From CBDCUC01 sp965222485 (GTDB lineage Bacteria > Pseudomonadota > Alphaproteobacteria > Rhizobiales > Hyphomicrobiaceae), in contig CBDCUC010000020.1 in the NCBI GenBank assembly GCA_965222485.1, forward strand, positions 1-9,011: a DNA stretch of 9,011 nucleotides, in the 5' to 3' direction. Made by a program: the position numbers and the translations under genes. The notes below the pieces were generated by a model that had not been told where the DNA came from, searched no databases, and saw only the letters and a list, made by a program, of their open reading frames with translations. Shown in pieces: positions 1 to 8,375 of the stretch. The number at the start of each line of letters is the position of its first letter. The stretch's first letter is position 1.

Positions 1-151
1 CCGAGGGCGCTAGGCTCGCGACGAAGGTGCTGTGGGCTTAGGGCGTGTCTTCAAACGGTCATGCGACTGAGGTCTAATACAGACCGGTACGGTGACCCGC
101 ACCGCGTGGATCTAGCGGCGCAATCCGGTCGGTAGATTGCTCCGCCGCCTC

Positions 152-157
152 AAGGGA
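152..157 (+). promoter_or_regulatory. Ribosome binding site of the glycerol-channel gene
   Basis: AAGGGA lies 9 bases before the ATG at 167. It decides the start: the reading frame is open back to a TTG at 137, but that would add ten residues (LRRLKG-type, basic) that are not membrane-like and would put this Shine-Dalgarno-like site inside the gene. Confidence 0.6.
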
Positions 158-166
158 CTAACAGCG

Positions 167-898
167 ATGCAGGTTTTTCTCGGCGAATTGTTCGGCACGG
201 CCACGCTGGTTCTGCTCGGCAACGGCGTCGTCGCCAACGTGTTGCTCAAGGACACGTACGGCTCCAACTCCGGAAGCACGACTTGGCTCGTGATCACGAC
301 TGCGTGGGGGCTTACGGTCACGTTGGCCGTGCTCGTGGCGCTCGCTGTCGGCAGCAACGCTCATATCAATCCAGCCGTCACGATCGGATTCGCCGTCTAC
401 GCAAGTGACTGGAGCGCGGTACCCGTCTATGTCACGGGGCAAATGGTGGGCGCGATCATCGGCGCGACGCTGGTTTGGCTTCACTATCTCCCGCACTGGG
501 CACGCACGGACGATCCGGCGAGCATTCGCTCGTGCTTCTGCACGGCACCGGCCATCCGCAGCACGCCGGCGAACTTCGGCAGCGAGCTCATCGGCACGTT
601 CATGCTGATGTTCGTCGTTGCGGCGATCTTCTCGGGCAATATCGCGGCCGACGGGCTAGAGCCGGGAATCGGGCCATTTCTCGTCGGTTTGCTCGTTTGG
701 GCGATCGGTCTCGGGCTCGGCGGCGCGACGGGGTATGCGATCAATCCGGCGCGCGACCTCGGGCCGAGGATCGCGCATGCGATATTGCCGATCCAAGGCA
801 AGGGGCCATCGGGCTGGGACTACGCGTGGATACCGGTCGTCGCTCCGTGCGTGGGTGCCGCAGCGGCCGCCGCCGTTGCACTGGCGCTGGACATCTAG
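167..898 (+). CDS. glpF: Aquaglyceroporin / glycerol uptake facilitator (MIP family)
   Basis: A 243-residue inner-membrane channel for passive flow of glycerol and other small uncharged solutes. Both half-helix NPA motifs are visible: HINPAVT (N68-A70) and AINPARDLGP (N193-A195). The Asp after NPAR (D197) is typical of glycerol-conducting rather than water-only members. By alignment to E. coli GlpF from memory, the selectivity filter W48/F200/R206 corresponds to W47, Y190 and R196, so it stays aromatic and wide. Six membrane segments plus two half-helices fit the length, slightly shorter than E. coli GlpF because the C-terminal tail is missing. No glycerol kinase or regulator lies in the window, so the physiological solute is open; some MIP channels pass arsenite or urea instead. 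The gene is intact, unlike most neighbours, and ends 39 bases from the end of the convergent carrier gene. Confidence 0.93.
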   Translation: MQVFLGELFGTATLVLLGNGVVANVLLKDTYGSNSGSTTWLVITTAWGLTVTLAVLVALAVGSNAHINPAVTIGFAVYASDWSAVPVYVTGQMVGAIIGATLVWLHYLPHWARTDDPASIRSCFCTAPAIRSTPANFGSELIGTFMLMFVVAAIFSGNIAADGLEPGIGPFLVGLLVWAIGLGLGGATGYAINPARDLGPRIAHAILPIQGKGPSGWDYAWIPVVAPCVGAAAAAAVALALDI

Positions 899-937
899 CC
901 CGCTCGCCCGGGTATTTCACCAGGCGGCCGGTGCGAG

Positions 938-1849
938 CTACGCCGCCGCCGCGACCGCGTCGTGTTTCGCCAGAAGCCGCCGCGCAATACTGACGAAACC
1001 GAGCGCGGTAGCCGGCATCACGGCTGCGTAGATCAGACCCGCAACCGCGAGATCGGGCCGCTGCAGAATATTGAACGTGATCGCGAACGACAGCGCTAGG
1101 TTCTGCACACCGACCTCGAACGTAATCGTGATGACCTGCGTCAGCGGCAGCTTGAAGCCGCGCGCGATCCCGTAGCCGAGCCCCATCGTGATCAAATTCA
1201 TCGCGACGACGAGGCCGCCGGCTGTCGCGAAATGGTCGATCAGGTCTTGGTAGCTCGAGATCACGCCAAGGAGCAGGATCACGATCATGAAATACAGAAT
1301 GACGCGCCGGATCGGCTCGACAGCGCGCTCCGCTGGGCCGGGAAAGAGGTGACGCAGCAGCATGCCGGCCGCGAGCGGCAGCAGCGTGAACGTCATCAGA
1401 TTCAGCAGCATGTTCGTCGGCGAGATCGTGACGATCTGTCCTTCGGCAAAGAACAGCTCGAGCGCGAATTCGATTAGAAACGGGATCGTGAACACGGTGA
1501 CGACGCTCGTTACCGCCGACAACGTCACGCACAACGGCACGTCGGCGCGCGCCGCGAACGTGTAGGCATTCGCCGTCACGCCACTCGGGCATGCGGCAAG
1601 GATCACGAGCCCGACGGCGATAGCCGGCGGTGCGCTGAACAACCAGGCCAACACGAATGCAGTCAGCGGCAGGCCGATCAACTGCGCGACGAGGCCGATC
1701 GATGCCGCTTTCGGAAACACGATGACGCGCTTGAAGTCTGCGAGGGTCAGGGACAGGCCGAGTCCGACCATGACGAGCCGCAGCACCCACGGGATCACGC
1801 CGGCATTGATGAAGCCGGCTTGCTCACTCAATCCTTGCAGTAGATCCAT
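938..1849 (-). CDS. Bile acid:sodium symporter family (BASS) transporter
   Basis: A 303-residue inner-membrane carrier, about the usual length for bacterial BASS proteins. It is hydrophobic throughout, with roughly nine or ten membrane segments. Two family hallmarks are visible. The first crossing helix reads AACPSGVTANAYT (residues 85-97), with N94 at the position of the sodium-binding Asn. The second reads TFEVGVQNLAL (243-253), with E245 and Q249 matching the sodium-site Glu and Gln of the bacterial ASBT structures. Members couple Na+ entry to uptake of organic anions such as bile acids, pantoate or keto acids; the substrate cannot be told from sequence. It is the last gene of the minus-strand run, 69 bases after pirin, and the Shine-Dalgarno before its ATG is weak, so it may depend on upstream translation. 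The arsenite exporter Acr3 is a distant relative, but its diagnostic Cys-containing signature is not seen here. Confidence 0.9.
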   Translation of the reverse strand: MDLLQGLSEQAGFINAGVIPWVLRLVMVGLGLSLTLADFKRVIVFPKAASIGLVAQLIGLPLTAFVLAWLFSAPPAIAVGLVILAACPSGVTANAYTFAARADVPLCVTLSAVTSVVTVFTIPFLIEFALELFFAEGQIVTISPTNMLLNLMTFTLLPLAAGMLLRHLFPGPAERAVEPIRRVILYFMIVILLLGVISSYQDLIDHFATAGGLVVAMNLITMGLGYGIARGFKLPLTQVITITFEVGVQNLALSFAITFNILQRPDLAVAGLIYAAVMPATALGFVSIARRLLAKHDAVAAAA

Positions 1850-1918
1850 ACGGACTCGATTGTAATGGCGCTCGCATGGTCGTCGCGCGGCAAACGGCCG
1901 AAGATCGAGCGGTTAGCG

Positions 1919-2820
1919 TCAGTCGTCGGGCAGCGGAATGAACTCGTCGTCCCCCGGAACCTTGTCGAAGCGGTCGTTCTTCCAGTCGTCCTTCGCCTGC
2001 TCGATGCGCTCGCGTGAGCTGCTGACGAGATTCCAGTAGAGAAATCGCTCGCCCGGCAGCTTCGCACCGCCGAGGACGACGGCGATCGACGGCTCGATCG
2101 CCTCGACGCGGGCGGGCGTACCTTGCTCGAGGATCGCCATCGTGCCGACGCCGAGCTCGGACGCAGCGATGCGAACGCGTCCGGAAACGACATAGACCGC
2201 GCGCTCCTCGGCATCGATCGGCACGTCCAGCGATGCGCCTGCATCGAGCTCGGCGCTCAAGTACAACGTATCGGATGTAGTGACGACCGGTGATGTGGCG
2301 CCAAGTGCGCTGCCTGCGACGACCTGCACGCGTGCGCCGTCGGCTTCGACGATCGGAATCGTCTCGGACGGGTAGTGACTGAAGCTCGGCTCGATTTCCT
2401 CTTTCTCGGTCGGCAGCGCGAGCCAGATCTGCAAGCCATGCAGCCGCGAGCCGCTTGCGAACATCTCCGGCGGCGTGCGCTCGGAATGCACGATGCCGCG
2501 GCCGGCAGTCATCCAGTTGACGGCGCCCGGCTCGATCGGCTGGACGTAGCCAAGGCTGTCGCGATGCAAGATCGTGCCCTCGAACAGATAGGTCAGCGTT
2601 GCGAGCCCGATATGCGGATGCGGCCTGACGGCGACGCCGGTATTGGCCGGAAAATCGACCGGGCCCATGTGGTCGAAAAAATGAACGGCCCGACGCGTTG
2701 TCGCTCGGGCCGCGGCAGCGTGCGGCGCACGCTGAACTCGCCGAGGTCCTTCGACTTCGACTCGATCAGGAGCTCGATCGGGGAGTGTGCCGTAGCGGCG
2801 GCTTGGGTGTCGGTACTCAT
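1919..2820 (-). CDS. Pirin family protein (bicupin), split by a one-base frameshift
   Basis: A cytosolic iron-binding double cupin. Bacterial members such as E. coli YhhW have quercetin 2,3-dioxygenase activity, while others modulate metabolic enzymes; the role here is unknown. The corrected protein is 300 residues, normal for pirins. The metal ligands are in place: PHPHIGL gives H68 and H70, and GIVHSERTP gives H112 and E114. The C-terminal cupin ends with the usual LYWNLVSSSRERI stretch. The ATG at 2820 starts MSTDTQ and has GGAGAA (minus strand, 2828-2833) 7 bases upstream. After VGPFIF the frame breaks: a run of six A at 2676-2681 (six T in the mRNA sense) needs a seventh to give the conserved FIFFDHMGP. 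Uncorrected, one sees a false start at 2827 in the wrong frame plus an intact downstream part. It lies third in a four-gene run, 58 bases after the ABC transporter. Confidence 0.9.
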
Positions 2821-2878
2821 GCGGCAATTCTCCACGACCCGAGCGGGGATGTCACTTCGACGCGCCGCAGCGCTTCGC

Positions 2879-4681
2879 TCAGCGGCCGGTGGCTGTCGAT
2901 TGCGAAGTGTCAGCGCCGAACTGCAGCGCGGCGAGCCGTGCATAGAGCTCGTTCGATTCGATCAGATCCGCATGTGTGCCTATGTCGACGATACGGCCGT
3001 TCTCGACGACGGCGATTCGATCGGCTTTCAAGACTGTTGCGAGCCTGTGTGCGATCACGAGCGTCGTGCGATCGCGCTGCAATCGTTCGAGTGCTGCTTG
3101 AACGAGCCGCTCGCTATCGGCGTCGAGTGAGCTGGTTGCCTCGTCGAGCAACAGGATCGGCGGGTTTCTGAGAATCGCCCGCGCGATCGCGATGCGCTGC
3201 CGCTGCCCGCCCGACAGCCGCGTCCCGCGCTCGCCGAGAAACGTGTCGTATCCGTTCGGTAACTGCTCGATGAACTCGTGCGCACCCGCGGCGATCGCCG
3301 CTGCGGTGATCTCGTCATCCGAAGCCTCTGGCCGCCCGTAGCGAATGTTCTCGCGCGCGGTCGTACCGAAGATGACTGTCTCCTGCGGTACGAGCCCCGA
3401 ATTGCATCCGCAGCGACTTGGGCTCGACGCGTGCGATATCGAAGCCGTCGACGAGGATCCGGCCATGGCTGGATCGTAGAAACGCAATAGAAGCTGGAAG
3501 ATCGTCGATTTTCCGGCACCGGACGGGCCGACGATCGCAAAGGTCTCGCCCGGCTCAACCGTCAAGGTCAACGCGTCGAGCGCGCGCGTATCGGGACGCG
3601 ACGGATACGAGAACGCGACGTCGTCGAGCTCGATCCGGCCGCGTAGGCTTGCCGGCAGCGTCAGAGGTGTCGCCGGTGCTCGCACGCGCGGTGCGGCATG
3701 CAGCAGCTCCATGAGCCTCTCGGTGGCGCCAGCCGCGCGTTGAATCTCGCCCCACATCTCACTGAGCGATGCAGCGGCACTTGCGACGAAGACTGCATAC
3801 AGCAGGAACTGGCCGAGCTGGCCGGGCGACATCCGATCGGCGAGCACGTCTTGTGCGCCGAGCCAGAGTACGAACGTCACGGCGCCGAAGATCGCAAAGA
3901 TCGCGATGGCCGTCAGAAGCGCGCGAAGGCGAACTCGCTCGATGCCGGTCGCAAACGCATGCTCGACGGTTTCGTTATATCGCTGCGTTTGCAGCGACTC
4001 GAGACTGAACGCTTGCACGATTTGGATCGCGTCGAGTATCTCCCCGGCCAGACCGCTGGTGTCCGCGATGCGATCTTGCGTCGCGCGCGACAGGCGCCGG
4101 ACGCGCCGGCCGATCAAGAGGATCGGTGTCAACACGACCGGCACGAGAACGATGATCCATGCAGTCAGCCGTGGGCTCGTTACGATCAGCATCACGAGGC
4201 CGCCGCTGAGCGTCAGCATCGATCGCAATGTGATCGACAGTCCGACGCCGGCGATCGACTGGATCAACGTCGTATCGGTTGTCAGGCGCGACAACACCTC
4301 GCCGACCTTCGTGATCTCGAAGAATGCGGGATCGAGCCGCAACACGTGCTGATAGACGGCCGAGCGGATGTCGGCGACGACACGCTCGCCGAGCCACATG
4401 ACGAGATAGAAGCGCAGCGCCGCGAAGCCACCGAAGACGACGGCGACGCCGAGCAACAGCAGGAAGTAACGGTCGATCGCCGCGGCGTCCTCGGCAGCGA
4501 AGCCACCGTCGATGAGCTGGCGAAGCGCAACAGGCAGCGCGAGCATCGCGGCTGCCGCGACGATCAACGCCAGCAACGCGAACGCCAGTCGGCCGACGTA
4601 CGGTCGCATGAACGGCGCGAGCGCGCGTAGTGGCCGCGCGGTCCGTGACGCCGGACGCTCAGGCTCGAGTGCAGTCGCCAT
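2879..4681 (-). CDS. MsbA/LmrA-like ABC half-transporter (membrane domain fused to ATPase domain)
   Basis: A 600-residue ABC exporter half, expected to act as a homodimer in the inner membrane. A basic N-terminus leads into a six-helix type-I exporter domain (about residues 25-330). The ATPase domain then shows Walker A GPSGAGKST (385-393), Q-loop VPQ, signature LSGGQRQR (from 489), Walker B ILLLDEATSSLD and switch AHRL. It resembles lipid A flippase MsbA and multidrug exporters of the LmrA/BmrA type; the substrate is not readable. The raw frame is open end to end, but a stretch of about 25 residues after FYDP is garbled. A base is missing near 3471 and an extra one sits in the CCCC at 3395-3398. 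Fixing both gives FYDPSHGRILVDGFDIARV...RMQFGLVPQ, normal for the family. Start ATG 4681 is 39 bases past the ATPase gene's stop, suggesting cotranscription. Confidence 0.9.
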   Translation of the reverse strand: MATALEPERPASRTARPLRALAPFMRPYVGRLAFALLALIVAAAAMLALPVALRQLIDGGFAAEDAAAIDRYFLLLLGVAVVFGGFAALRFYLVMWLGERVVADIRSAVYQHVLRLDPAFFEITKVGEVLSRLTTDTTLIQSIAGVGLSITLRSMLTLSGGLVMLIVTSPRLTAWIIVLVPVVLTPILLIGRRVRRLSRATQDRIADTSGLAGEILDAIQIVQAFSLESLQTQRYNETVEHAFATGIERVRLRALLTAIAIFAIFGAVTFVLWLGAQDVLADRMSPGQLGQFLLYAVFVASAAASLSEMWGEIQRAAGATERLMELLHAAPRVRAPATPLTLPASLRGRIELDDVAFSYPSRPDTRALDALTLTVEPGETFAIVGPSGAGKSTIFQLLLRFYDPAMAGSSSTASISHASSPSRCGCNSGLVPQETVIFGTTARENIRYGRPEASDDEITAAAIAAGAHEFIEQLPNGYDTFLGERGTRLSGGQRQRIAIARAILRNPPILLLDEATSSLDADSERLVQAALERLQRDRTTLVIAHRLATVLKADRIAVVENGRIVDIGTHADLIESNELYARLAALQFGADTSQSTATGR

Positions 4682-4720
4682 CGGCGTTCCGTTTCTCGAT
4701 GCTCGGCATCGCGTTCTTCG

Positions 4721-7428
4721 TCACTGTGGCCTCGCCGCGTATTGCGAGTTGCTCTCAGCGGCGCTGCTGCGCCGTCTGACGACGGCCTTACCGAGCTCCA
4801 GCACGGGCACGATCGTTGCTGCGAGTCCGATGACGAGGGCCCAGTCGGCGGCGTCAGACTGAATGTGCCGAATGGCGCATGGAGCATCGGTATATGGAAA
4901 ATCGCCGGCAACAGGCCGAGCTCCAAGACGACGGCCACGTTCAACCACCGGTTGGCGAATGGCGCATGGACGATCGGTTCGCGATCCGATCGGAAGCTAT
5001 AGGCTTCGAAGAGCTCTATTAGCACGAGTGCGAGAAACGTCATTGCCATCGCCTCTTCCAAAGGCCGGCCGGAATCCAACAGTCCCACGAAGAGGCCAAA
5101 GCCGACGAGCGTCGACCACAGTCCTCCGAGCACGAGTAGCGTCACGACCGAGGCGGAGAAGATCGAGCGCTTCGGGTTATGCGGAGGCCGTTGCATGTGC
5201 CCGGCTCGGCAGGATCGGCGGCAAGCGCCAGCGCCGGGAGGCCGTCCGTGGCCAAGTTGATGAAGAGAATCTGCACTGCCGTCAACGGCAGCGGCAGTCC
5301 CGCCAATGCGGTCATCGCGATCAAGCCGATCTCGCCGATGTTCGCCGACAGCAAAAACATCAGGAATTTCTTGATATTGCCGAACACGCGCCGGCCTTCG
5401 CCTATCGCGCTGACGATCGACGCGAAATTGTCGTCGGTCAGCGTCATATCGGCTGCCTCACGGCTGACGTCGGTCCCGGTCAGGCCCATAGCGATACCGA
5501 TATCGGCCTTCTTCAACGCCGGTGCGTCGTTGATTCCGTCGCCGGTCATGGCGACGACCGCGCCGCGTTGCTGCCATGCGTTGACGACTCGGATCTTTTG
5601 CTCGGGCGAGACGCGCGCATAGACTTCGATTGTCTCGATTTCGTCTTCGAGCGCTGCGTCCGATAGCGCATTGAGCTCCGGGCCGGTGACGACGCATCCA
5701 CTCGTCAGTAAACCGATCTCGCGTGCGATCGCCGCGCCCGTTTGCGGATGATCGCCGGTGATCATGATCGGTTTGATGCCAGCGGCCTTGCAGACGCTAA
5801 TCGCGTCGGCAGCCTCCGGTCTCGGCGGATCCATGAGCCCGACGAGACCCAAGAACACCATGCCGGACTCCGCCGTCGCTCGCTCTGCGTCAGGTTTCGT
5901 TGCAACGGCAAGCACTCTCAGCGCTTGATCGGCCAACTCGGCGGCGTTGCTCATGATGGCGTCGCGATCCGCTGTCGTGAGCGGATGAACCGCGCCGTTT
6001 GGCGAGTTGTCGGTCGCAGTCGGCGACGATGACCTCCGGCGCGCCCTTCGCGTGCGCCGTCAACTGCTCAGCATCGCGGTTCAGCGTCGTCATGCTGTTT
6101 TCGCTCCGACGAGAACGGGATCTCGTCGACACGCGGTTTCGAGAGCTCGAGGCTCTGCTTCTCAATTCCCGCTTTTCCAGCGAGCGCCACGAGCGCACCT
6201 TCACTCGGGTCGCCGTGGATTTGCCAGACGGCACCCTGCTCGACCAGCTCGGCGTCGTTCGCGAGCACGGCCGACTCGAGTAAGTCTCGCAGCGTTCTGT
6301 CCGGCTCGATGACCTGACCCGACAGCGAAAACTCACCGACCGGCGTATAACCGCTGCCGGAGACGTCGACGAGCACCCTGTCGACGTAGATTCGCCGGAC
6401 CGTCATCTCGTCCCTCGTCAGCGTGCCGGTCTTGTCGCTGCAGATCACTGTTGCGCTACCGAGAGTCTCGACGGCCGGCAAATATCGAATCAACGCGTTG
6501 CGCTTTGCCATTCGCTGTATCCCGAGCGCGAGCGAGATCGTCACGACCGCAGGCAAGGCTTCGGGCACGACGGCTACTGCGAGCGCGATCCCGAACAGCA
6601 ACATGTCGATCAGCGGCTCGTTTGCGCAGCAGGCCGAGCGCGACGACAACGATGACGATGCCGAGCGCAATCAGCGACAGCGTTTTGCCAAGCTTGGCTA
6701 GCGCGCGCTGCAGCGGCGTCCTCGGGGTCCTCGAGCGTCGCAAGCATGCCGCTGATTTGACCGAATGCCGTGCGCATGCCGGTTGCAACGACGACGGCGC
6801 GGGCACGACCGAACGTCACCGCCGTGCCGGAGTACAGTAGGTTCTCGCGATCGCCGAGGCTCGTATCGGCGTCGCCGATCCAGTCGGCGCGCTTGCCGAC
6901 CGCGAGCGATTCACCGGTCAACACGCTCTCATCGACCTGGAGACTGTGCGCTTCGAGAAGACGCGCATCCGCGGGCACCTTGTCGCCGGCTGTGATTGCG
7001 ATGACGTCGCCCGGCACGAGCTCGGTTGCCGGAATCGTCTGCTCTGCTCCGTCGCGCTCGACGACAGCGGTCGGCGCAGCCATGCGCCGCAGCATTGCAA
7101 TCGCTCGGCTCGGCGCGAAACTCCTGTACGAAGCCGAGCACGATCGCGAAGCCTACGATCACGGCGATCGCGATTGACTCGATCGCGTGGGCCCAGCGCC
7201 GCTGAGATTGCCGTTGCAATCAGCAGGATGACGATCAGGGACGTTCTTGAATTGTCCTGCGAGCAGGCGCCAGGGCGAGACGTGTTCGGGCGCCTTGAGC
7301 TCGTTCGGTCCATGCGCTTGAAGCCGCAGCTCGGCCTCCGCGGCACCCAAACCGTCCGTGCTCGTATCGAGCGCGCGGCAGGCTTCGTCAATCGACAGCG
7401 TGTGCCAATTGTTGCTGGATGCACTCAT
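4721..7428 (-). CDS. Calcium-type (P2A) cation-transporting P-type ATPase, broken by nine single-base indels
   Basis: An inner-membrane pump that uses ATP to expel a cation, most likely Ca2+. Corrected length is 900 residues, typical for bacterial P2A pumps. Seen in order: N-terminal cation ATPase domain (GLGAAEAELRLQAHGPNEL), actuator loop TGES (170-173), PEALP in helix 4 (287-291), phosphorylation site DKTGTLT (D330), nucleotide-domain KGAPE (459-463), ITGDHPQTG, and hinge TGDGINDAP (626-634). Calcium ligands of SERCA appear conserved: E288 (M4), N694 and E697 (M5, NIGE), N722 and D726 (M6, NLATD), E803 (M8). Frame breaks: extra base at 7238-7240, 7189-7191, 7107-7108, 6720-6721, 6621-6623, 6098-6101 and 5998-6000; missing base at 5200-5202 and about 4846. 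No in-frame stop appears after correction. An upstream in-frame ATG at 7476 would add 16 residues; neither start has a clear ribosome site, and 7428 fits the family better. Confidence 0.9.
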
Positions 7429-7526
7429 CGGTTGCGTGCTCGTCGCGTTTGGAGGTGGTTCGAAAACTCCGGTCATCCGCGCACGTTAGGCGATCGCCGC
7501 GCACGCATCCAGACATCGGTGAGATA

Positions 7527-7558
7527 GACGGGTGTCGGGGGTGATCGGCTCACCCGTC
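7527..7558. repeat. 8-bp perfect inverted repeat between cytochrome and ATPase genes
   Basis: GACGGGTG (7527-7534) and CACCCGTC (7551-7558) are exact reverse complements around a 16-base spacer. It sits 55 bases after the corrected cytochrome stop and about 100 before the ATPase start, on the minus-strand reading. No T-run follows on either strand, so an intrinsic terminator is not supported; it could be a stem in the mRNA, a processing site or an operator for the ATPase run. Confidence 0.35.
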
Positions 7559-7612
7559 GGCTGGGACTGATCGTTCGTCCGTCCGAGCTAGCCGTGAGCG
7601 CAGCTGAGCTCG

Positions 7613-8213
7613 TTACTGCTGCGATGCGTAGAAGTGCGCAAGCGCTTCGAGCGCCTCGGCGTCGAGCTGCGAGAAAATCACTTGTTTCGGGCGACTCATC
7701 GGCCGTGCCTGTTGCGCGTAGTCCTCTAGCGCCTGCCGCAGATAAACGAGATCCTGTCCAGCGAGGATGCCGGTATCCTGGCTCGGGTCGCGCCCGCCGT
7801 CGACATGGCAGATTTCGCCAGTCGCGTTCGTGGATCTCTCTGCCGATAGCGACCTTGGCCGGATCGGTTTGTTGAGTTTTCGCGTGATAGCTGAGCTCGG
7901 CGTAGTAGTCAGCGATGGCTCCGATGTCCTGTTCGTCGACGAGCGTTGCCGGACCGCACATGTCCATCGCGATACGGTCAGGGTATTGCTGGGTCACGCA
8001 CGGCCGAGTACGCGCCCGGTAGTCGATCAGCGCATTCTCGGTCACGAGTGCGGAAACGCCCGCGATCGTTGGGACGCCGGGCATCTCACTGACCCCGTCG
8101 ACGCCGTGGCAGGCATTGCACGTCGGTAACAACGCTGCAATGTCTGCTTGAGCGCTGGGACCCGAGGCCGCGGTGACTGTGGTAAGAAGGGCAACAAGCG
8201 CAGTGATCCGCAA
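7613..8213 (-). CDS. Periplasmic diheme cytochrome c (c4/FccA-like), split by a one-base frameshift
   Basis: A soluble electron carrier of 199 residues after correction. A hydrophobic signal peptide ends at AQA-D (cleavage after about residue 23). The first haem site is CNACHG (C32, C35, H36) with a likely Met ligand in the MDM stretch (M83 or M85). The second is CEICH (C132, C135, H136) with M172 in RPMSRPK as likely ligand. The second haem is invisible in the raw frame, which reads DWRNLPC and then nonsense; removing one base of the CC at 7818-7819 restores DCEICHVDGG and a reading that ends at the TAA at 7613-7615 in FYASQQ. Two extra cysteines (C72, C86) may form a disulfide. Two similar haem domains of about 100 residues match cytochrome c4 and the haem subunit of flavocytochrome c; the partner is unknown. 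The start is TTG with AGGAGA eight bases upstream. It diverges from the OmcA/MtrC-family gene. Confidence 0.88.
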
Positions 8214-8220
8214 GACGGGG

Positions 8221-8226
8221 TCTCCT
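8221..8226 (-). promoter_or_regulatory. Ribosome binding site for the TTG start of the diheme cytochrome
   Basis: On the minus strand AGGAGA stands about 7 to 8 bases before the TTG at 8213. This strong site supports the rare TTG start, which also gives a well-formed signal peptide (MRITALVALL). Confidence 0.6.
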
Positions 8227-8365
8227 ATACTGCCGATACTCGGAATCGAGAGCTTATGGACATTTAAACACGATCCGAATACGTACGTACGCCTACCGTG
8301 TACGTAGTTGACACAGTATCATGCCCGAGGCAGTGGCCGGTACGTTTATCGTGTCGCGATCATGG
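8227..8365. promoter_or_regulatory. Divergent control region between the cytochrome and OmcA/MtrC-family genes, with an inverted repeat
   Basis: The gap between the two divergent starts is AT-richer than its surroundings and must hold both promoters. TACGTAC (8284-8290) and GTACGTA (8300-8306) form a perfect 7-bp inverted repeat with a 9-base spacer, and 8280-8289 is itself the palindrome TACGTACGTA. Directly beside it, TTGACA at 8308-8313 matches a -35 box on the plus strand, but no convincing -10 box lies 16 to 18 bases on (TATCAT at 8317-8322 is too close). The repeat is well placed for a dimeric regulator acting on one or both genes. The promoters themselves are not resolved. Confidence 0.45.
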
Positions 8366-8369
8366 GGAG
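8366..8369 (+). promoter_or_regulatory. Ribosome binding site for the GTG start of the OmcA/MtrC-family gene
   Basis: GGAG (within GGGGAG, 8364-8369) lies 6 bases before the GTG at 8376. It supports a GTG start that directly precedes a lipoprotein signal peptide. Confidence 0.6.
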
Positions 8370-8375
8370 TTTTCA

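Noticed and set aside
71..85. GGTCT-AATAC-AGACC hairpin upstream of the glycerol-channel gene
   Set aside because: The stem is only 5 bp, with no T-run and no promoter or riboswitch features around it; such stems are expected by chance.
1..136. Possible end of an upstream gene at the left edge
   Set aside because: No frame in this short stretch gives a recognisable protein end, and no RNA gene or promoter could be supported.
899..937. Shared terminator between the convergent channel and BASS genes
   Set aside because: The 39-base gap is GC-rich but holds no stem followed by a T-run on either strand.
741..1790. Long open frame of 349 codons overlapping the BASS gene on the same strand
   Set aside because: It is arginine-rich and of low complexity, with no membrane segments; it is the out-of-frame shadow that high GC produces over the clear BASS carrier.
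3698..4630. Open plus-strand frame of 310 codons opposite the ABC transporter
   Set aside because: Composition is rich in R, H, Q and D with no recognisable domain, and the opposite strand holds an unmistakable ABC exporter domain over the same bases.
4721..7476. Several separate small ATPase genes or programmed frameshifting
   Set aside because: The pieces join into one 900-residue pump with each motif once and in order. Nine shifts in both directions, with no slippery-site pattern, exclude a programmed event.
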